Source: an uncultured Eubacteriales bacterium
GTDB taxonomy: Bacteria; Bacillota; Clostridia; Oscillospirales; Oscillospiraceae
DNA: 64,000 bases
Reading direction: 5' to 3'
Assembly (NCBI GenBank): GCA_900550165.1
Contig: URQY01000001.1
Coordinates: 1-64,000 of the forward strand
This document shows positions 1 through 9,009 of this stretch, piece by piece (the first letter of the stretch is position 1; each line of letters opens with the position of its first letter). The notes beneath the pieces were generated by a model. That model saw only the letters and a program-made list of their open reading frames with translations. It was not told where the DNA came from and searched no databases. The position numbers and the translations under genes are program-made.

Positions 1-695
1 ATCGTATTCTGATCATCTACAAATCTGCGAGCGCCACGGGTAACATGTCCATTTGTTACGAGAATCGCTTTATTTATTTGATCAGCCGACTGAACACCAT
101 ATAGAGAACGAACGATATTTACACCCACAGAGTTCTGGCGTCCGTACCGTTTACACTCTATATAGAAAACGACCGGCTTTCCCACCTCATACTTTGTTGC
201 GACAATATCACGACCACCATCTCTGGTTTGTTGTGTCAACTTTGTTTCAAAGCCCTCATCTTGAAGCACCCGCTCGATAACTGCCTCAAACTCTCTGGGA
301 GAGATGTCATAGATCAACTCACGGTTTTGGGCGATGTCCATGATGATTTGCTCCACTCGTGTAAATGTAGGGTATGCATCATCGGGGTCAAAATCATCTC
401 GGCTATATATGACTCCCATGTGCGGTTCTTCCTCAAACCGACCCCCAGCTATTTCGCTATCTTCATAGTTGAATGCACCTATAGGATACTCGTAGCCAGA
501 TATTCTGAAGGAGATTTCATTCCCGCATTGATCACATTCAATGTATCTTTCGTGACGGAATTCGATTTCTTCACCCATCCTATTATCGCCACGATCATAT
601 ACATAGGACTCAAAATCAAAATCTTCTTTGTGTATTCCGGTAATCTTCCCGCATCTACCACAGCGGATAAAAACATCTTCTATAAGCTCCATCAT
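1..695 (-). CDS. Mrr-like restriction endonuclease with N-terminal zinc ribbon (partial)
   Basis: The minus-strand frame is open from the ATG at 695 to the window edge, giving about 231 residues with the C-terminus missing. Residues 12-15 and 54-57 form two CxxC pairs, a likely zinc ribbon. Residues 132-182 match the Mrr catalytic domain: SPREFE, then GGRD with Asp163, then ECK with Glu180 and Lys182, the PD-(D/E)xK nuclease core. Mrr enzymes cut modified or foreign DNA. The start overlaps the stop of the upstream DUF262 gene, so the two are translationally coupled. A second in-frame ATG follows directly at 692. Confidence 0.85.
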   Translation of the reverse strand, partial: MMELIEDVFIRCGRCGKITGIHKEDFDFESYVYDRGDNRMGEEIEFRHERYIECDQCGNEISFRISGYEYPIGAFNYEDSEIAGGRFEEEPHMGVIYSRDDFDPDDAYPTFTRVEQIIMDIAQNRELIYDISPREFEAVIERVLQDEGFETKLTQQTRDGGRDIVATKYEVGKPVVFYIECKRYGRQNSVGVNIVRSLYGVQSADQINKAILVTNGHVTRGARRFVDDQNT

Positions 696-2515
696 GCAAA
701 CATCTCCGCATTCCACACCAGATTAACAAGCTGAACAAGAAGCTGAATTCGCTCAGTGATTTCTGCTTTTCCGAACTGTGCATAAGGCTTGAAGCCCAGA
801 CCATTGTCAGCAATAAACTTCTTGAACTTTGGATTATTCTGATAGGCCTGATCACCCAGCGACTCGGTATAAATGTTTCCTTCATTGGAGCAATACTTCG
901 AGAGCTTGTAATCATATTTTGAGTCATTCAGACTGGCATTGATGCTCTTATGCAAAAGTAATAGTGCGCCGAAGCTATTTCTCCACCGTCTGAATTCTTC
1001 TTGATCGGAGTATTCGCTGGTAAACCACTCGTAATGGTCCGTGATAATATGCTCGATTTCAAATGGATTCTTTGTCTGCGTATTCATGTAGTTGCAGTAA
1101 TTCGAAGCTACACCGGTCTGCTCCTCAATATAGCCCGTGATGCGAGCAAGCATATTCTTGATGTATTTCTTGGTAAAGCTGTTCAAACGCAGCTCAGGAA
1201 GGGCTGCTGCCGGATCATATGCGAGGTTGTCAGATTGAGCTTTCAAACGAGCCTTCAGCACATCAATAGAACAGCGACGAATATTCTTTGTTACGTTAAA
1301 CACGTAATTCTTGATAGTGCTATAGTCTACAGACCTATAATTCGTTACTCTGGCAGTGATCAGCAGATCAATGAATCGAGCGACCAAATTCATCTTTTCA
1401 ATGATAACCGGCCACGTATCCTCATAACAAATAGGAGCCAGTAGCAACTGCGGCTGAAGCGTAAAATTAACCTGTGCATTGTAATAGATATACTTTGTTT
1501 CCTCTGCAAATGTGTTCTCAGCTTCACGGATTTTCCTGTAAACATCCGCAAATTTAGAAAACTTCATAATAAAGAGCTCAAAATCATCTGTTGTGGATAG
1601 GCCGAGCTTGTCTCGCTCATCACGTACCCATTTGTGGAAAGAACCACCAATGATATCAAAATCCTGATTCACGGCACCGGCTTTCGTTTCACGGATGGTT
1701 TCGGCATATTGAGCTCTTAGCCATGCTTTGATAAATGTTTCATCTCCCTTATCGTCGTCTTTTTTGAGGGAGAGAACTTTGTCTTTCCAAATATTATTGA
1801 GTTTTTCACGCTTGGAATCATCCTTTATCTCTGATAGTAGGTATCCTTTCAACATTTCTGTTGATGTGAGACTCAGACCTCTATCGTTCATGGTTACAAA
1901 GACTTTATGGGCATCCTGTTCTGTGGTGGCCACAATCTCTATAAAGAACACCTTCTCGGCCAGCCAGTCACAGAAATGCAAGAGCATGTTGTCAGTAATA
2001 TCATCATTGGGAAAAACATCAATGATATCGGTATATCTGCCATAGAGGTTTTTCACGGACTCTCCGACATTGGTCGTGTCAAACGACTGATCATTAAAAA
2101 TTGCATTCATGCAATCAGCTCGATCCTCAACATTTATATTGAAGGATTTAGTTCCGTACGCCTCAGAAAAAATCATCTGTTCGATCATGCTATAGTTCTG
2201 ACCAAGTGAACGGAGCCGATTATTTAGATACATTAGCAGGAGCGTCAGCGATGAGAATCTCTGCTGGCCGTCTATGATTGCATTTTCACGACCAGCAAGA
2301 ACAATGGACCCCATGAAATATGCACCATAGTCCTGCACATCTTTGCGATCATCACCGGGAACATAATAATCCAAGAACTCCGATGTAAGGTCATCGATCA
2401 GTTCCTCGATATGTTTTCTCTGCCACATATACTCACGCTGATAATAGTGAATCGAGTACTTTGTATTCTGTAAAAGCTGCTTTAAGCTCTTAGGAGAACC
2501 TTCAATCTTCTTCAC
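692..2515 (-). CDS. GmrSD-like DUF262/DUF1524 protein
   Basis: This 607-residue protein has the DUF262 signature IDGQQR at residues 81-86, the ParB-like nucleotide-binding motif seen in GmrS and in BREX or Dnd-associated proteins. Its C-terminal part has an HNH-like FEIEHI motif near residue 485, as in DUF1524/GmrD. Proteins with both halves are often type IV, modification-dependent restriction enzymes using NTP. The start is GTG at 2515, about 11 bases after AGGAGG. It lies 24 bases after the HamB-like helicase and overlaps the Mrr-like gene, so it is probably part of one defence operon. The target is unknown. Confidence 0.85.
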   Translation of the reverse strand: MKKIEGSPKSLKQLLQNTKYSIHYYQREYMWQRKHIEELIDDLTSEFLDYYVPGDDRKDVQDYGAYFMGSIVLAGRENAIIDGQQRFSSLTLLLMYLNNRLRSLGQNYSMIEQMIFSEAYGTKSFNINVEDRADCMNAIFNDQSFDTTNVGESVKNLYGRYTDIIDVFPNDDITDNMLLHFCDWLAEKVFFIEIVATTEQDAHKVFVTMNDRGLSLTSTEMLKGYLLSEIKDDSKREKLNNIWKDKVLSLKKDDDKGDETFIKAWLRAQYAETIRETKAGAVNQDFDIIGGSFHKWVRDERDKLGLSTTDDFELFIMKFSKFADVYRKIREAENTFAEETKYIYYNAQVNFTLQPQLLLAPICYEDTWPVIIEKMNLVARFIDLLITARVTNYRSVDYSTIKNYVFNVTKNIRRCSIDVLKARLKAQSDNLAYDPAAALPELRLNSFTKKYIKNMLARITGYIEEQTGVASNYCNYMNTQTKNPFEIEHIITDHYEWFTSEYSDQEEFRRWRNSFGALLLLHKSINASLNDSKYDYKLSKYCSNEGNIYTESLGDQAYQNNPKFKKFIADNGLGFKPYAQFGKAEITERIQLLVQLVNLVWNAEMFA

Positions 2516-2539
2516 GGGTAACTCTTCCTCCTGATTGGT

Positions 2540-5179
2540 TTATATCTTCTCTGCAAACAATTCCGGCATGTTGTATCGTACACTCGACGCCTCTGTTCGA
2601 GCGTTAGTATTTGAGCATTCAAGCAATGCCGTGCTCAGATTCCATTTTCCATCCAGCCCTTCGATAATAAACTCATCCTTGTTGTTCCGGATATATGTGG
2701 ATACCTCACGAGAGAATCCGTTCCGCTGAAGAAGGATTGTTATTGGATTCGTCGTTCCGTATTCTACAAATTCGTACCAGTTGTTATCAAACTCCTTCAG
2801 CTGATGGATCGTCTTATACTCATTCGAGAAGCGAAGGAAGTAGTTTGAAATACTGAACAGCACAATGTTATCAATGACCTCCAAGGTGTCGGCAAATACG
2901 ATATTGCGGTGCCGGAGTCCATCGTCGTAGTATTCTTTCTGGCCTCGGTTCACCCAGAAGTTATCAGGGTGCTGTTGCCGGTACTCCAGTGCCTTTTTCA
3001 TGATATTGCTAAGGCCGGTACCTTCCATCCATTGAATAAGAACAACCGCATACCAACGCAGAAGCGTCGGCTTTCCGAGCGTGGATGCCTCATACTTTCC
3101 CCATTTGAAGATCCGACTCAGCTTTTCAAGGAAAGCCAAAACGTCGTCATAATTGAACTTGCCATCTACACGGTCAGGGTATTTCAGTCCCATTGCGATA
3201 GCGGCACGTAGGTTTTTCGTCTGATCCACCGAGGTGTTGATATCATCATCCGGTTCTGTGAACGGATCAGTAAAGGCTTCTCGTATTTTCGCTTCATCCT
3301 TGAGTGTCAGCAGATTAGAGAACTCACGCCTTACAAGGCTGTCGTTGTCCTGCATAATATCCCGTAAAAGAATGAGGGCAAACTTACGCATCATTACATA
3401 GGCTTCCTCTGACTGTGCGTCATTTCTTTTTACGAGTTCAATATTGCCCTGTAGTAGTGCCTCGACGACATATTTCTTTTCGGCGTTTGTTAGGCTCTTC
3501 GGTCCAGCCTCGATAGAAAGCGTTTGCTTCGGGACCTCTTTCTTCAAAAGGTCCACATAGTCTTCCTGTTTCAGCTTTTCACCCTGCGAGACGAAGAATA
3601 CATTCCCGTAAAGGTTGAAACGGATGCGTCCGACACGTCCTATCAGATTTCGGAAGTCAACCGGCGTCATCACCTTTCGGAAAATCTTGTTATCGGTAAT
3701 GAACAGATTATCCGCTGGGAGATTGACACCCTCAAGTAAGGTGCTGGTACAGAACATAGTCGTGATTTTGCCACGACGGAACATGTCCTCGATACGCATT
3801 CTGATGGCAGCTGGTAGGTATCCAATATGATATGCGACGCCTTTTTTTATAATCTGAGCCAAATAGTAGTCGCCGTGTACTTCATTCGTGATATCCCTTG
3901 CCAGTGCATTCAGGTCATTATCCTGAATTTCCGAAAGCTGATCTGCAAAAGCAAGCGCATTTTCAATCGCCTTATTTCTACCGTTGCAATATACTATGGT
4001 CTGCTGCTTTCGCTCAAAGGGAAGATCCCGGTTTATTCTTTCAAACATCAGAAGGAACGAAACCAGAGAAGCGTTTCTGTCTTTGATCTCCGCAAGGTAA
4101 TCCAATTCACCGGTATGGTCGTTATATACACTGACTGTGAAATTATTGAGGTCGATGCTGAACTTAATCTGGGCCACCGGTGAAAAAGTGGAACGAAGGT
4201 GGCTATCGTCACCGTCGGTTTCGATGTCTGTCAGCAGCTTTAGATATACCTCTGGATTTGGAATGTTGGGTGAGGCAAAGACGAAGTGCGGCTTCTTCTT
4301 CCTTTTGAGAAGCATATCCACGGTTTTATAGTAGAACGGCCCACGGCTATTTTTTCCGGACAGTTTGTGCGCTTCATCGATGAATAGATAGTCGATTTGC
4401 AAATCCGGTTTGCTGATGAGCAGATATAACAGTCGTTCCGGAGTCAGCACAAGTATAAAGTTATGCTTGCCCTCCAAAGCGATATCCCCGGCGGCGGTGA
4501 CCACCTTATAATTGTGCTCCGACAAAAGGTTTTTAAGGTCCTCGTCAATGACCTGCTTGTAGATCTCATTGATCAGTGCCTTTGTTGGTACAATCAGGGC
4601 AAAGTTCATCTTGACTCCATGCTGTATCTGGTCCTTGATGTACATTCGCATAAGGAAGGACTTCCCCATAGATGTCGGGCCGGAGTAACTGAAGTGATCA
4701 TCCGAAAGGTGATCGTAGGCATTTTTCTGTGCGCCAAAGAACCGAAGTTCTGGTGCTGCAGGAATTGTCAAATAGTCATTCTGGTATTCAGCGAAGAAAC
4801 GCTCTAATGCAGTCGTGCCGTAAAAGTCGCTATCGATCATCTTTCTTGCCTGATAGTTCCCGGTGTTTGCGAACACTGATCCGGCATAGAACTTTACATC
4901 AGAATTGTCCGGGTACAGAGAATACAGCAGGATGATTATCTCCTGCGCCCACATTTTATGCTTGTCCCGGTTCATCGCATTTGTCGACTTGGACAGCAAG
5001 TCGGCAAACCGCAAGGCCGACACCACATCAATTTCCCGCATCTGCCGTTTATCAGTGAGGTTAAATTTGGTGATGGCATAGTTATAAAGGATGTCGTCGT
5101 AGAGTTCATTCAGGAAGGGATTGTTGTCAATGTCCCCGAAAATGGCATCGCCAAGGTTATGCAGTATTTGATTGCTCAA
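2540..5179 (-). CDS. hamB: Hachiman-type DEAD/DEAH helicase HamB
   Basis: This 879-residue superfamily 2 helicase has Walker A GPTSMGKS at residues 167-174, DEAH at 268-271, and a motif VI-like LIGRVGR near residue 540. Start is TTG at 5179, overlapping the stop of the upstream DUF1837 gene by four bases (TTGA). Length, motif style and the adjacent DUF1837 partner fit HamB of the Hachiman anti-phage system (AbpB in E. coli), where the helicase senses damaged or phage DNA and releases the HamA nuclease. No extra C-terminal domain is recognised. A less likely reading is a generic helicase of another defence island. Confidence 0.85.
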   Translation of the reverse strand: MSNQILHNLGDAIFGDIDNNPFLNELYDDILYNYAITKFNLTDKRQMREIDVVSALRFADLLSKSTNAMNRDKHKMWAQEIIILLYSLYPDNSDVKFYAGSVFANTGNYQARKMIDSDFYGTTALERFFAEYQNDYLTIPAAPELRFFGAQKNAYDHLSDDHFSYSGPTSMGKSFLMRMYIKDQIQHGVKMNFALIVPTKALINEIYKQVIDEDLKNLLSEHNYKVVTAAGDIALEGKHNFILVLTPERLLYLLISKPDLQIDYLFIDEAHKLSGKNSRGPFYYKTVDMLLKRKKKPHFVFASPNIPNPEVYLKLLTDIETDGDDSHLRSTFSPVAQIKFSIDLNNFTVSVYNDHTGELDYLAEIKDRNASLVSFLLMFERINRDLPFERKQQTIVYCNGRNKAIENALAFADQLSEIQDNDLNALARDITNEVHGDYYLAQIIKKGVAYHIGYLPAAIRMRIEDMFRRGKITTMFCTSTLLEGVNLPADNLFITDNKIFRKVMTPVDFRNLIGRVGRIRFNLYGNVFFVSQGEKLKQEDYVDLLKKEVPKQTLSIEAGPKSLTNAEKKYVVEALLQGNIELVKRNDAQSEEAYVMMRKFALILLRDIMQDNDSLVRREFSNLLTLKDEAKIREAFTDPFTEPDDDINTSVDQTKNLRAAIAMGLKYPDRVDGKFNYDDVLAFLEKLSRIFKWGKYEASTLGKPTLLRWYAVVLIQWMEGTGLSNIMKKALEYRQQHPDNFWVNRGQKEYYDDGLRHRNIVFADTLEVIDNIVLFSISNYFLRFSNEYKTIHQLKEFDNNWYEFVEYGTTNPITILLQRNGFSREVSTYIRNNKDEFIIEGLDGKWNLSTALLECSNTNARTEASSVRYNMPELFAEKI

Positions 5180-6111
5180 GGTCTGCCACCCCCATTCATC
5201 ACACGGTCCATGATTTGTGTTTTTTCAGCATCTGCATCGTTGAGTGGCAGAATGTAGAAATAAAACGAGTGGTTTCCGAGGCCAAGGGCATTAATCTTGC
5301 TGGCTATATATGCCGCATGATTGCGAATATCTGTATCCATTTTCTGAGTCAGTGCACGTCGGAAGTCTACCGCACTGTAATTAGCAGGATTGAGACCGAG
5401 ATTATACGCAAGGAAACCGCCATAGGCTGTATCATACGGGATCGACTGTCCTTTACTCGGAATAAGCAGGTCTTTGATTTTCTGAACCGTGTCTTTATCA
5501 AAGGACTTGCTGAATACCGTGTTTTCAGCAAGAGTGCGCTCCTGTGTGCTTTGCTTTTCGATCTCAACAATGGCGTCGAAGGCAGTGTCAACAGCTTTTT
5601 TCATATCACCCACAATGCTGGAGGTGCCAAACACCATGTGGTAGTATGGCATGCCGAAAGCCTGCTCCAGCGAGAGAAGATGTATTCCGTCACATTTACT
5701 GTCATATTGTTTTGCTCCGGTTTGAAGCTCTACCTTGCTCATGATTTTGGGAGCTCCCAGAACCTGCTCTAAAAACACATATAGCATGATTTCACCGAGG
5801 TCATTGCCGGTGCCTTTCTGACCCGGAGCCCCGTTGCGTTTCATGATGTCGATGGCATCCATTCCTACGCTGTACACATCGCCCTCAACATGATAGTTCT
5901 CGATCTGAGCACGAGAAAAAACGTATTGACCGATGTTCTTCCTGAGAAACACTTCAAGCTTATCGGAGGAGAATGCATTGTTATTGACGTTGAGGTGAAA
6001 AAGGCGCAGTTGTTCCGGGTTTTTTAAGCCAAGGGTCTCAGAGTGAGACACCTCAGTAAAAACCTCGTCAAACTTACCTCCGCTTATAGTCTTGTCAAAA
6101 GAATCATTCAT
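5176..6111 (-). CDS. hamA: Hachiman nuclease HamA (DUF1837)
   Basis: This 311-residue protein carries the DUF1837 pattern: GEIMLY near residue 107, then KCDGIH with Asp near 141, then FGTSSIVGD and a long helix. HamA is the nuclease effector of Hachiman, held inactive by HamB until DNA damage or phage DNA is sensed. I chose ATG 6111 over GTG 6123 because AGGTGGAG sits 6 bases before it. It is the first gene of a tight operon with hamB, DUF262 and Mrr, and begins only 24 bases after an hsdR remnant ends. The position where an E-x-K might be expected reads GTS. Confidence 0.82.
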   Translation of the reverse strand: MNDSFDKTISGGKFDEVFTEVSHSETLGLKNPEQLRLFHLNVNNNAFSSDKLEVFLRKNIGQYVFSRAQIENYHVEGDVYSVGMDAIDIMKRNGAPGQKGTGNDLGEIMLYVFLEQVLGAPKIMSKVELQTGAKQYDSKCDGIHLLSLEQAFGMPYYHMVFGTSSIVGDMKKAVDTAFDAIVEIEKQSTQERTLAENTVFSKSFDKDTVQKIKDLLIPSKGQSIPYDTAYGGFLAYNLGLNPANYSAVDFRRALTQKMDTDIRNHAAYIASKINALGLGNHSFYFYILPLNDADAEKTQIMDRVMNGGGRP

Positions 6112-6134
6112 TGCATTCTCCACCTTGTTACAGT

Positions 6135-7141
6135 TTACTCTTCATCCTTTTTATCGCCATATGTAGCAGGGTCTTCAGCAACCATCAAAGTTTCCTGCGT
6201 TGGAGAATCGTAGGCGACGGTTTTTTCTCCCGGCCCCGGCATCACGTATTCTTTGCCTTCTGGATTGTAGGTAAGATTGAATACCAGATCGGAAAGCCAC
6301 TTCTTAAAGGATGGATTATCTTGGAACTGTTTGAAAAGCTCCATGTTGTCTGCCATGATCGCAAATATAACCTGCTGCAGAGCACGTTCGCTTTCCAAAC
6401 GGGCACTCTGCTCATCAGAGTTGCGCATAGCATTTTGATACTTCTTGTCTCTGGACACCATTGCAGGTATTTCGAGAATCTGCCGCTGGACATTGTCGGC
6501 GTCATTCCAGTTGATGGTGCCAAACATATCGTTGAAGTCAGAAATAATCCGAGAAAGCAGATCCATTTCCGGTTCCACAATATGGCCAGTCTTTCCGACA
6601 GGAACAGGCGCAATTTCAGCATCCTGATCTTCCAAGCGGATGGAGATCATTTCACGGGCCTCATTGCGGTAGCTCGAAAGGTCAATGGTGCTCAAGATGC
6701 CTTCTGACAGGTCGTCTTCACGAGGCGACGGCAGTTTAGGTATCAGCGGATTCAGAAAGATGGAGAGCTTTTCCCATTCCACGTTTCCGTAAGGTAGAAT
6801 GGCTCCGAGGAAGCCGTATGTACGCACAAAGGACTTTGCGACACTCTTGAATTTAATCTGATCGTCTGTTTCGAGCTGCTTATATACCGCCGTACAAGCA
6901 TCCAGTGTTGGATTGAGGCGATCTCGCTCTGCACCGTTCAGGAACAGGTCAACCAGTCTCTCTACATCGTCATTGCTGTAGACCTGATAGTCTTCCATGA
7001 CGGTGATTAAGTCATACAGCTTGTTCGGGTCGGTTTCTCCGGAGAGAATCGTGGTCCGATAATACTTGGAGAATGACTCCTCAATTACGGACGTCTTATT
7101 GGCAAAGTCCAGAACAAAGGTGTCGTCCTTGCCGGGATAAA
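6135..7141 (-). pseudogene. hsdR: C-terminal remnant of type I restriction subunit HsdR
   Basis: Reading left from 7141, the frame encodes LYPGKDDTFVLDF, then YYRTTIL, TDPNKLYDL and DYQVYS, followed by a helical tail (FNDMFGTINWND, ELFKQFQDNPSFKKWL). This is the conserved C-terminal third of HsdR, the ATP-dependent translocase subunit. The ATPase and nuclease domains are absent, and a TAG in frame directly precedes LYPGKDD. The first internal ATG at 6998 could give a 287-residue protein, but no recognised activity would remain. It sits between an hsdM start fragment and hamA, so it is best read as a deletion relic. Confidence 0.85.
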
Positions 7142-7174
7142 GCTAACTATTGAATTATGCACCTGATTGTCCAT
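7142..7174 (-). pseudogene. hsdM: First codons of hsdM fused out of frame to hsdR
   Basis: The ATG at 7174, preceded by GAGAGGAAAA, begins MDNQVHNSIVS, which closely resembles the usual N-terminus of the type I methyltransferase HsdM (M-N-Q-x-H-N-x-x-V-S-F-I). Right after this the sequence becomes HsdR, in a different frame, and the hsdM frame soon stops. A single deletion removing nearly all of hsdM, all of hsdS and most of hsdR explains this. The ribosome-binding site and start appear intact. Confidence 0.75.
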
Positions 7175-7254
7175 ATAGATTTTCCTCTCTTGACACTGAA
7201 TTCGGCATTAAGCCATTATGATCGTACCAAATGTGCTGTCCCAAAAAAACGGAC

Positions 7255-7476
7255 TCATTCGGCCTTATCTTCCTTATCATCAACTTTGTCGTCAGCAGCA
7301 CCGCCGGAACGAATCCAATCGTCCACCTCTGACAGCTTGAATTTCCACAGCTTACCCACTTTATAGGCTGGCATATTTCTTTTAGCGATCCACTGCAAAA
7401 TGGTTTCTCTGCCAACGCCAAGGTATGCTTGGACTTCTTTCAATGTTGACCATTTTTCAATGTTCTCGTTACCCAA
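7255..7476 (-). CDS. Helix-turn-helix (excisionase/MerR-type) DNA-binding protein
   Basis: The 73-residue protein has one HTH_17-like domain: STLKEVQAYLGVGRETILQW, then AYKVGKLWKFKLSEVDDWI, followed by an acidic Asp/Lys tail. Start is TTG at 7476, 8 bases after GGAGG. Such proteins often precede hsdM in type I restriction loci, and here it is about 80 bases before the hsdM start remnant, so it is probably a surviving regulator. It may now drive or repress the downstream Hachiman operon. It could also be an unrelated excisionase-like protein. Confidence 0.8.
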   Translation of the reverse strand: MGNENIEKWSTLKEVQAYLGVGRETILQWIAKRNMPAYKVGKLWKFKLSEVDDWIRSGGAADDKVDDKEDKAE

Positions 7477-7477
7477 T

Positions 7478-8326
7478 TTAGTTACCTCCAGATTTCTTAA
7501 ATGTCCTGTTCTCTACTACAATCGTTACATTGAATGGGCTTGAATAGTTCGGGTAGCACTCTTTATTGTTTTTATCAACCATAACCCATTGACTTTCAAA
7601 AGTATCCTCGTTGCCACGGGCATCGAATTCAACCGACACAACAGCTCGTTCATTTGGAGCCGTATCCGGTATGTCAATTGACAGCTGCATGGCACAAGGA
7701 GTGATAGAATCCTCGTTTATACAGATAAGCCTTCGGCCCGTCCATGCGACCTTGCCGGAGTTAAGTAGCTCCCATGTGTGGGTGAAATGCTCGTAAAAAT
7801 CAACCTCATGTCGCCGGTCGGCAGGTGCCGTTTCAATCCAGAAAGCATCTCCAGCATAGAGCGGCTTATGGAATGGCGGCTCGTCCGTTTCCGGCTGCGA
7901 CAAATACTGCTGATAGTTCGTCGCAATGATGTCGGCATCAGAATCCGGCTCGTGTATGATTATCTGAAGCTGGTCTGTGAGGGCTTTCGCCAAAGCCGGA
8001 ATGTTTATATCTGCGTCCGTAGGGATCGTGAAGTAGTTCATCACGGTTCTAACGGACGCTTTTTTTATGTGCTCCGACAGGTACTTCGCAAGGCCGGTCG
8101 TGTTTATCGGATCTGGGAAAGAGTCCCTATGCTTCTTCGACAAGGGCTTACCGCCATTGAATAGTTTGGCCCCGTAGTTAGATGAGCTGTAGGCACCTTT
8201 TTTCGTGAAAGCATAGCTGCTCCCTGCCGCCTTAAAGACCTCCATGACGAAGGAGTCCTGATTTGCCACTCCTTCGACGGAGCCATATATTCCTTTGCAA
8301 AAATGAGCGAAATCTATGCAAATCAC
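7478..8326 (-). CDS. Protein with C-terminal NBR1-Ig-like domain
   Basis: The 282-residue protein has an unrecognised N-terminal half and a C-terminal beta-rich domain resembling the NBR1 central Ig-like domain: THTWELLNSGKVAWTGRRL, then a hydrophobic strand ending IDIPDTAPNERAVVSVEF, then FESQWVMVD. The match is by pattern only. GTG at 8326 is the longest start, but its spacing to GAAAGGGG is poor, so the start is uncertain. It ends one base before the HTH gene and so is the first gene of the defence cluster. Direct repeats lie immediately upstream. Function unknown; a sensor or regulator is possible. Confidence 0.65.
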   Translation of the reverse strand: MICIDFAHFCKGIYGSVEGVANQDSFVMEVFKAAGSSYAFTKKGAYSSSNYGAKLFNGGKPLSKKHRDSFPDPINTTGLAKYLSEHIKKASVRTVMNYFTIPTDADINIPALAKALTDQLQIIIHEPDSDADIIATNYQQYLSQPETDEPPFHKPLYAGDAFWIETAPADRRHEVDFYEHFTHTWELLNSGKVAWTGRRLICINEDSITPCAMQLSIDIPDTAPNERAVVSVEFDARGNEDTFESQWVMVDKNNKECYPNYSSPFNVTIVVENRTFKKSGGN

Positions 8327-8335
8327 CCCTTTCTG

Positions 8336-8398
8336 AAAAGTCCTATCAAAAGTCCTGAAAGTCCTTTTTTCACGGTCCTTGCGCTCATAGGAAGTCCT
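8336..8398. repeat. Cluster of AAAGTCCT direct repeats
   Basis: Five copies of (A)AAGTCCT or close variants lie in the same orientation at 8336-8344, 8348-8356, 8357-8365, 8374-8379 (core GGTCCT) and 8391-8398. Spacing is irregular. They sit just upstream of the minus-strand gene starting at 8326, where an operator or activator site would be expected. Confidence 0.6.
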
Positions 8399-8683
8399 TT
8401 TTCAACTTGGTATCTTATTAGTGGATGGCGGAGATGAGAGAGCTTGAGCCGTCGGACCATGGACCTTGATATTAAATTATATCACATTTGCTCCCAAAAA
8501 TCAATACTATGGGGCGAAAGCAGGCGCAAACCGACACAAACTTACTTTTGATTATTCGACATTCTGCAACAACCGGCTCTCAGCTCGTTCACTGGCCATG
8601 AACGATCCGGAGCTGGGAGACCGGTACCATCAACAGCCTACTATCCGGATTAGGAAGCTGAACCTGACAAGGAGGGACAAGCA
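8399..8683. other. Gene-free stretch with no recognised feature
   Basis: This AT-rich interval separates the minus-strand defence cluster from the plus-strand small gene at 8684. It probably contains the promoter of the defence cluster, since the repeats adjoin it, but no convincing -35/-10 pair stands out. A 73-codon plus-strand frame at 8466-8687 lacks a ribosome site and any recognisable domain. Confidence 0.4.
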
Positions 8684-8878
8684 GTGACAAAGCGTGAACG
8701 TGAAAACTGGATCGTGAATATTGAAAACACCGCTGCTGCCATCGAGTCTCAGTTGGGCTCAGCAGTAGTTGAATCTGTTTTCAAACGCTACGGCGCACAC
8801 GGCACTTGGGATCTTCGCTCCAGTGACCTGCCTGATGTTTTCAGCGAACTGTACGCCATTGAAACGGATCTCGACTAA
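8684..8878 (+). CDS. Small conserved mobile-element protein, unknown function
   Basis: This 64-residue acidic protein starts at GTG 8684, preceded by AAGGAGG. The sequence (MTKRERENWIVNIENT..., ending in FSELYAIETDLD) is compact and helical. It resembles small hypothetical proteins carried next to serine recombinases in clostridial conjugative elements, but I recognise no named domain. It is followed by a structured leader and a recombinase remnant, consistent with ICE debris. Confidence 0.55.
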   Translation: MTKRERENWIVNIENTAAAIESQLGSAVVESVFKRYGAHGTWDLRSSDLPDVFSELYAIETDLD

Positions 8879-9009
8879 CAGACCGTCCTGAGCATGACAG
8901 AAAACTGCTCACCGTTAGGCACCGCACCGACTGATCACCGGTGGCTCAACGGTGCTTGACGGCACAAGTAAATATCAACAGCTGCCTTTTGAGCGGGAAG
9001 CTGCAGACC

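Noticed and set aside
228..734. Plus-strand frame at the left edge
   Set aside because: The minus strand encodes an Mrr-like protein with catalytic residues here, so the plus-strand frame is a shadow.
6135..6998. A functional 287-residue protein from ATG 6998
   Set aside because: The conserved HsdR sequence continues upstream of this ATG to 7141, so the ATG is internal to a decayed gene rather than a true start.
8466..8687. 73-codon frame before 8684
   Set aside because: No ribosome site, no domain, odd composition; overlaps the start of a better-supported gene.
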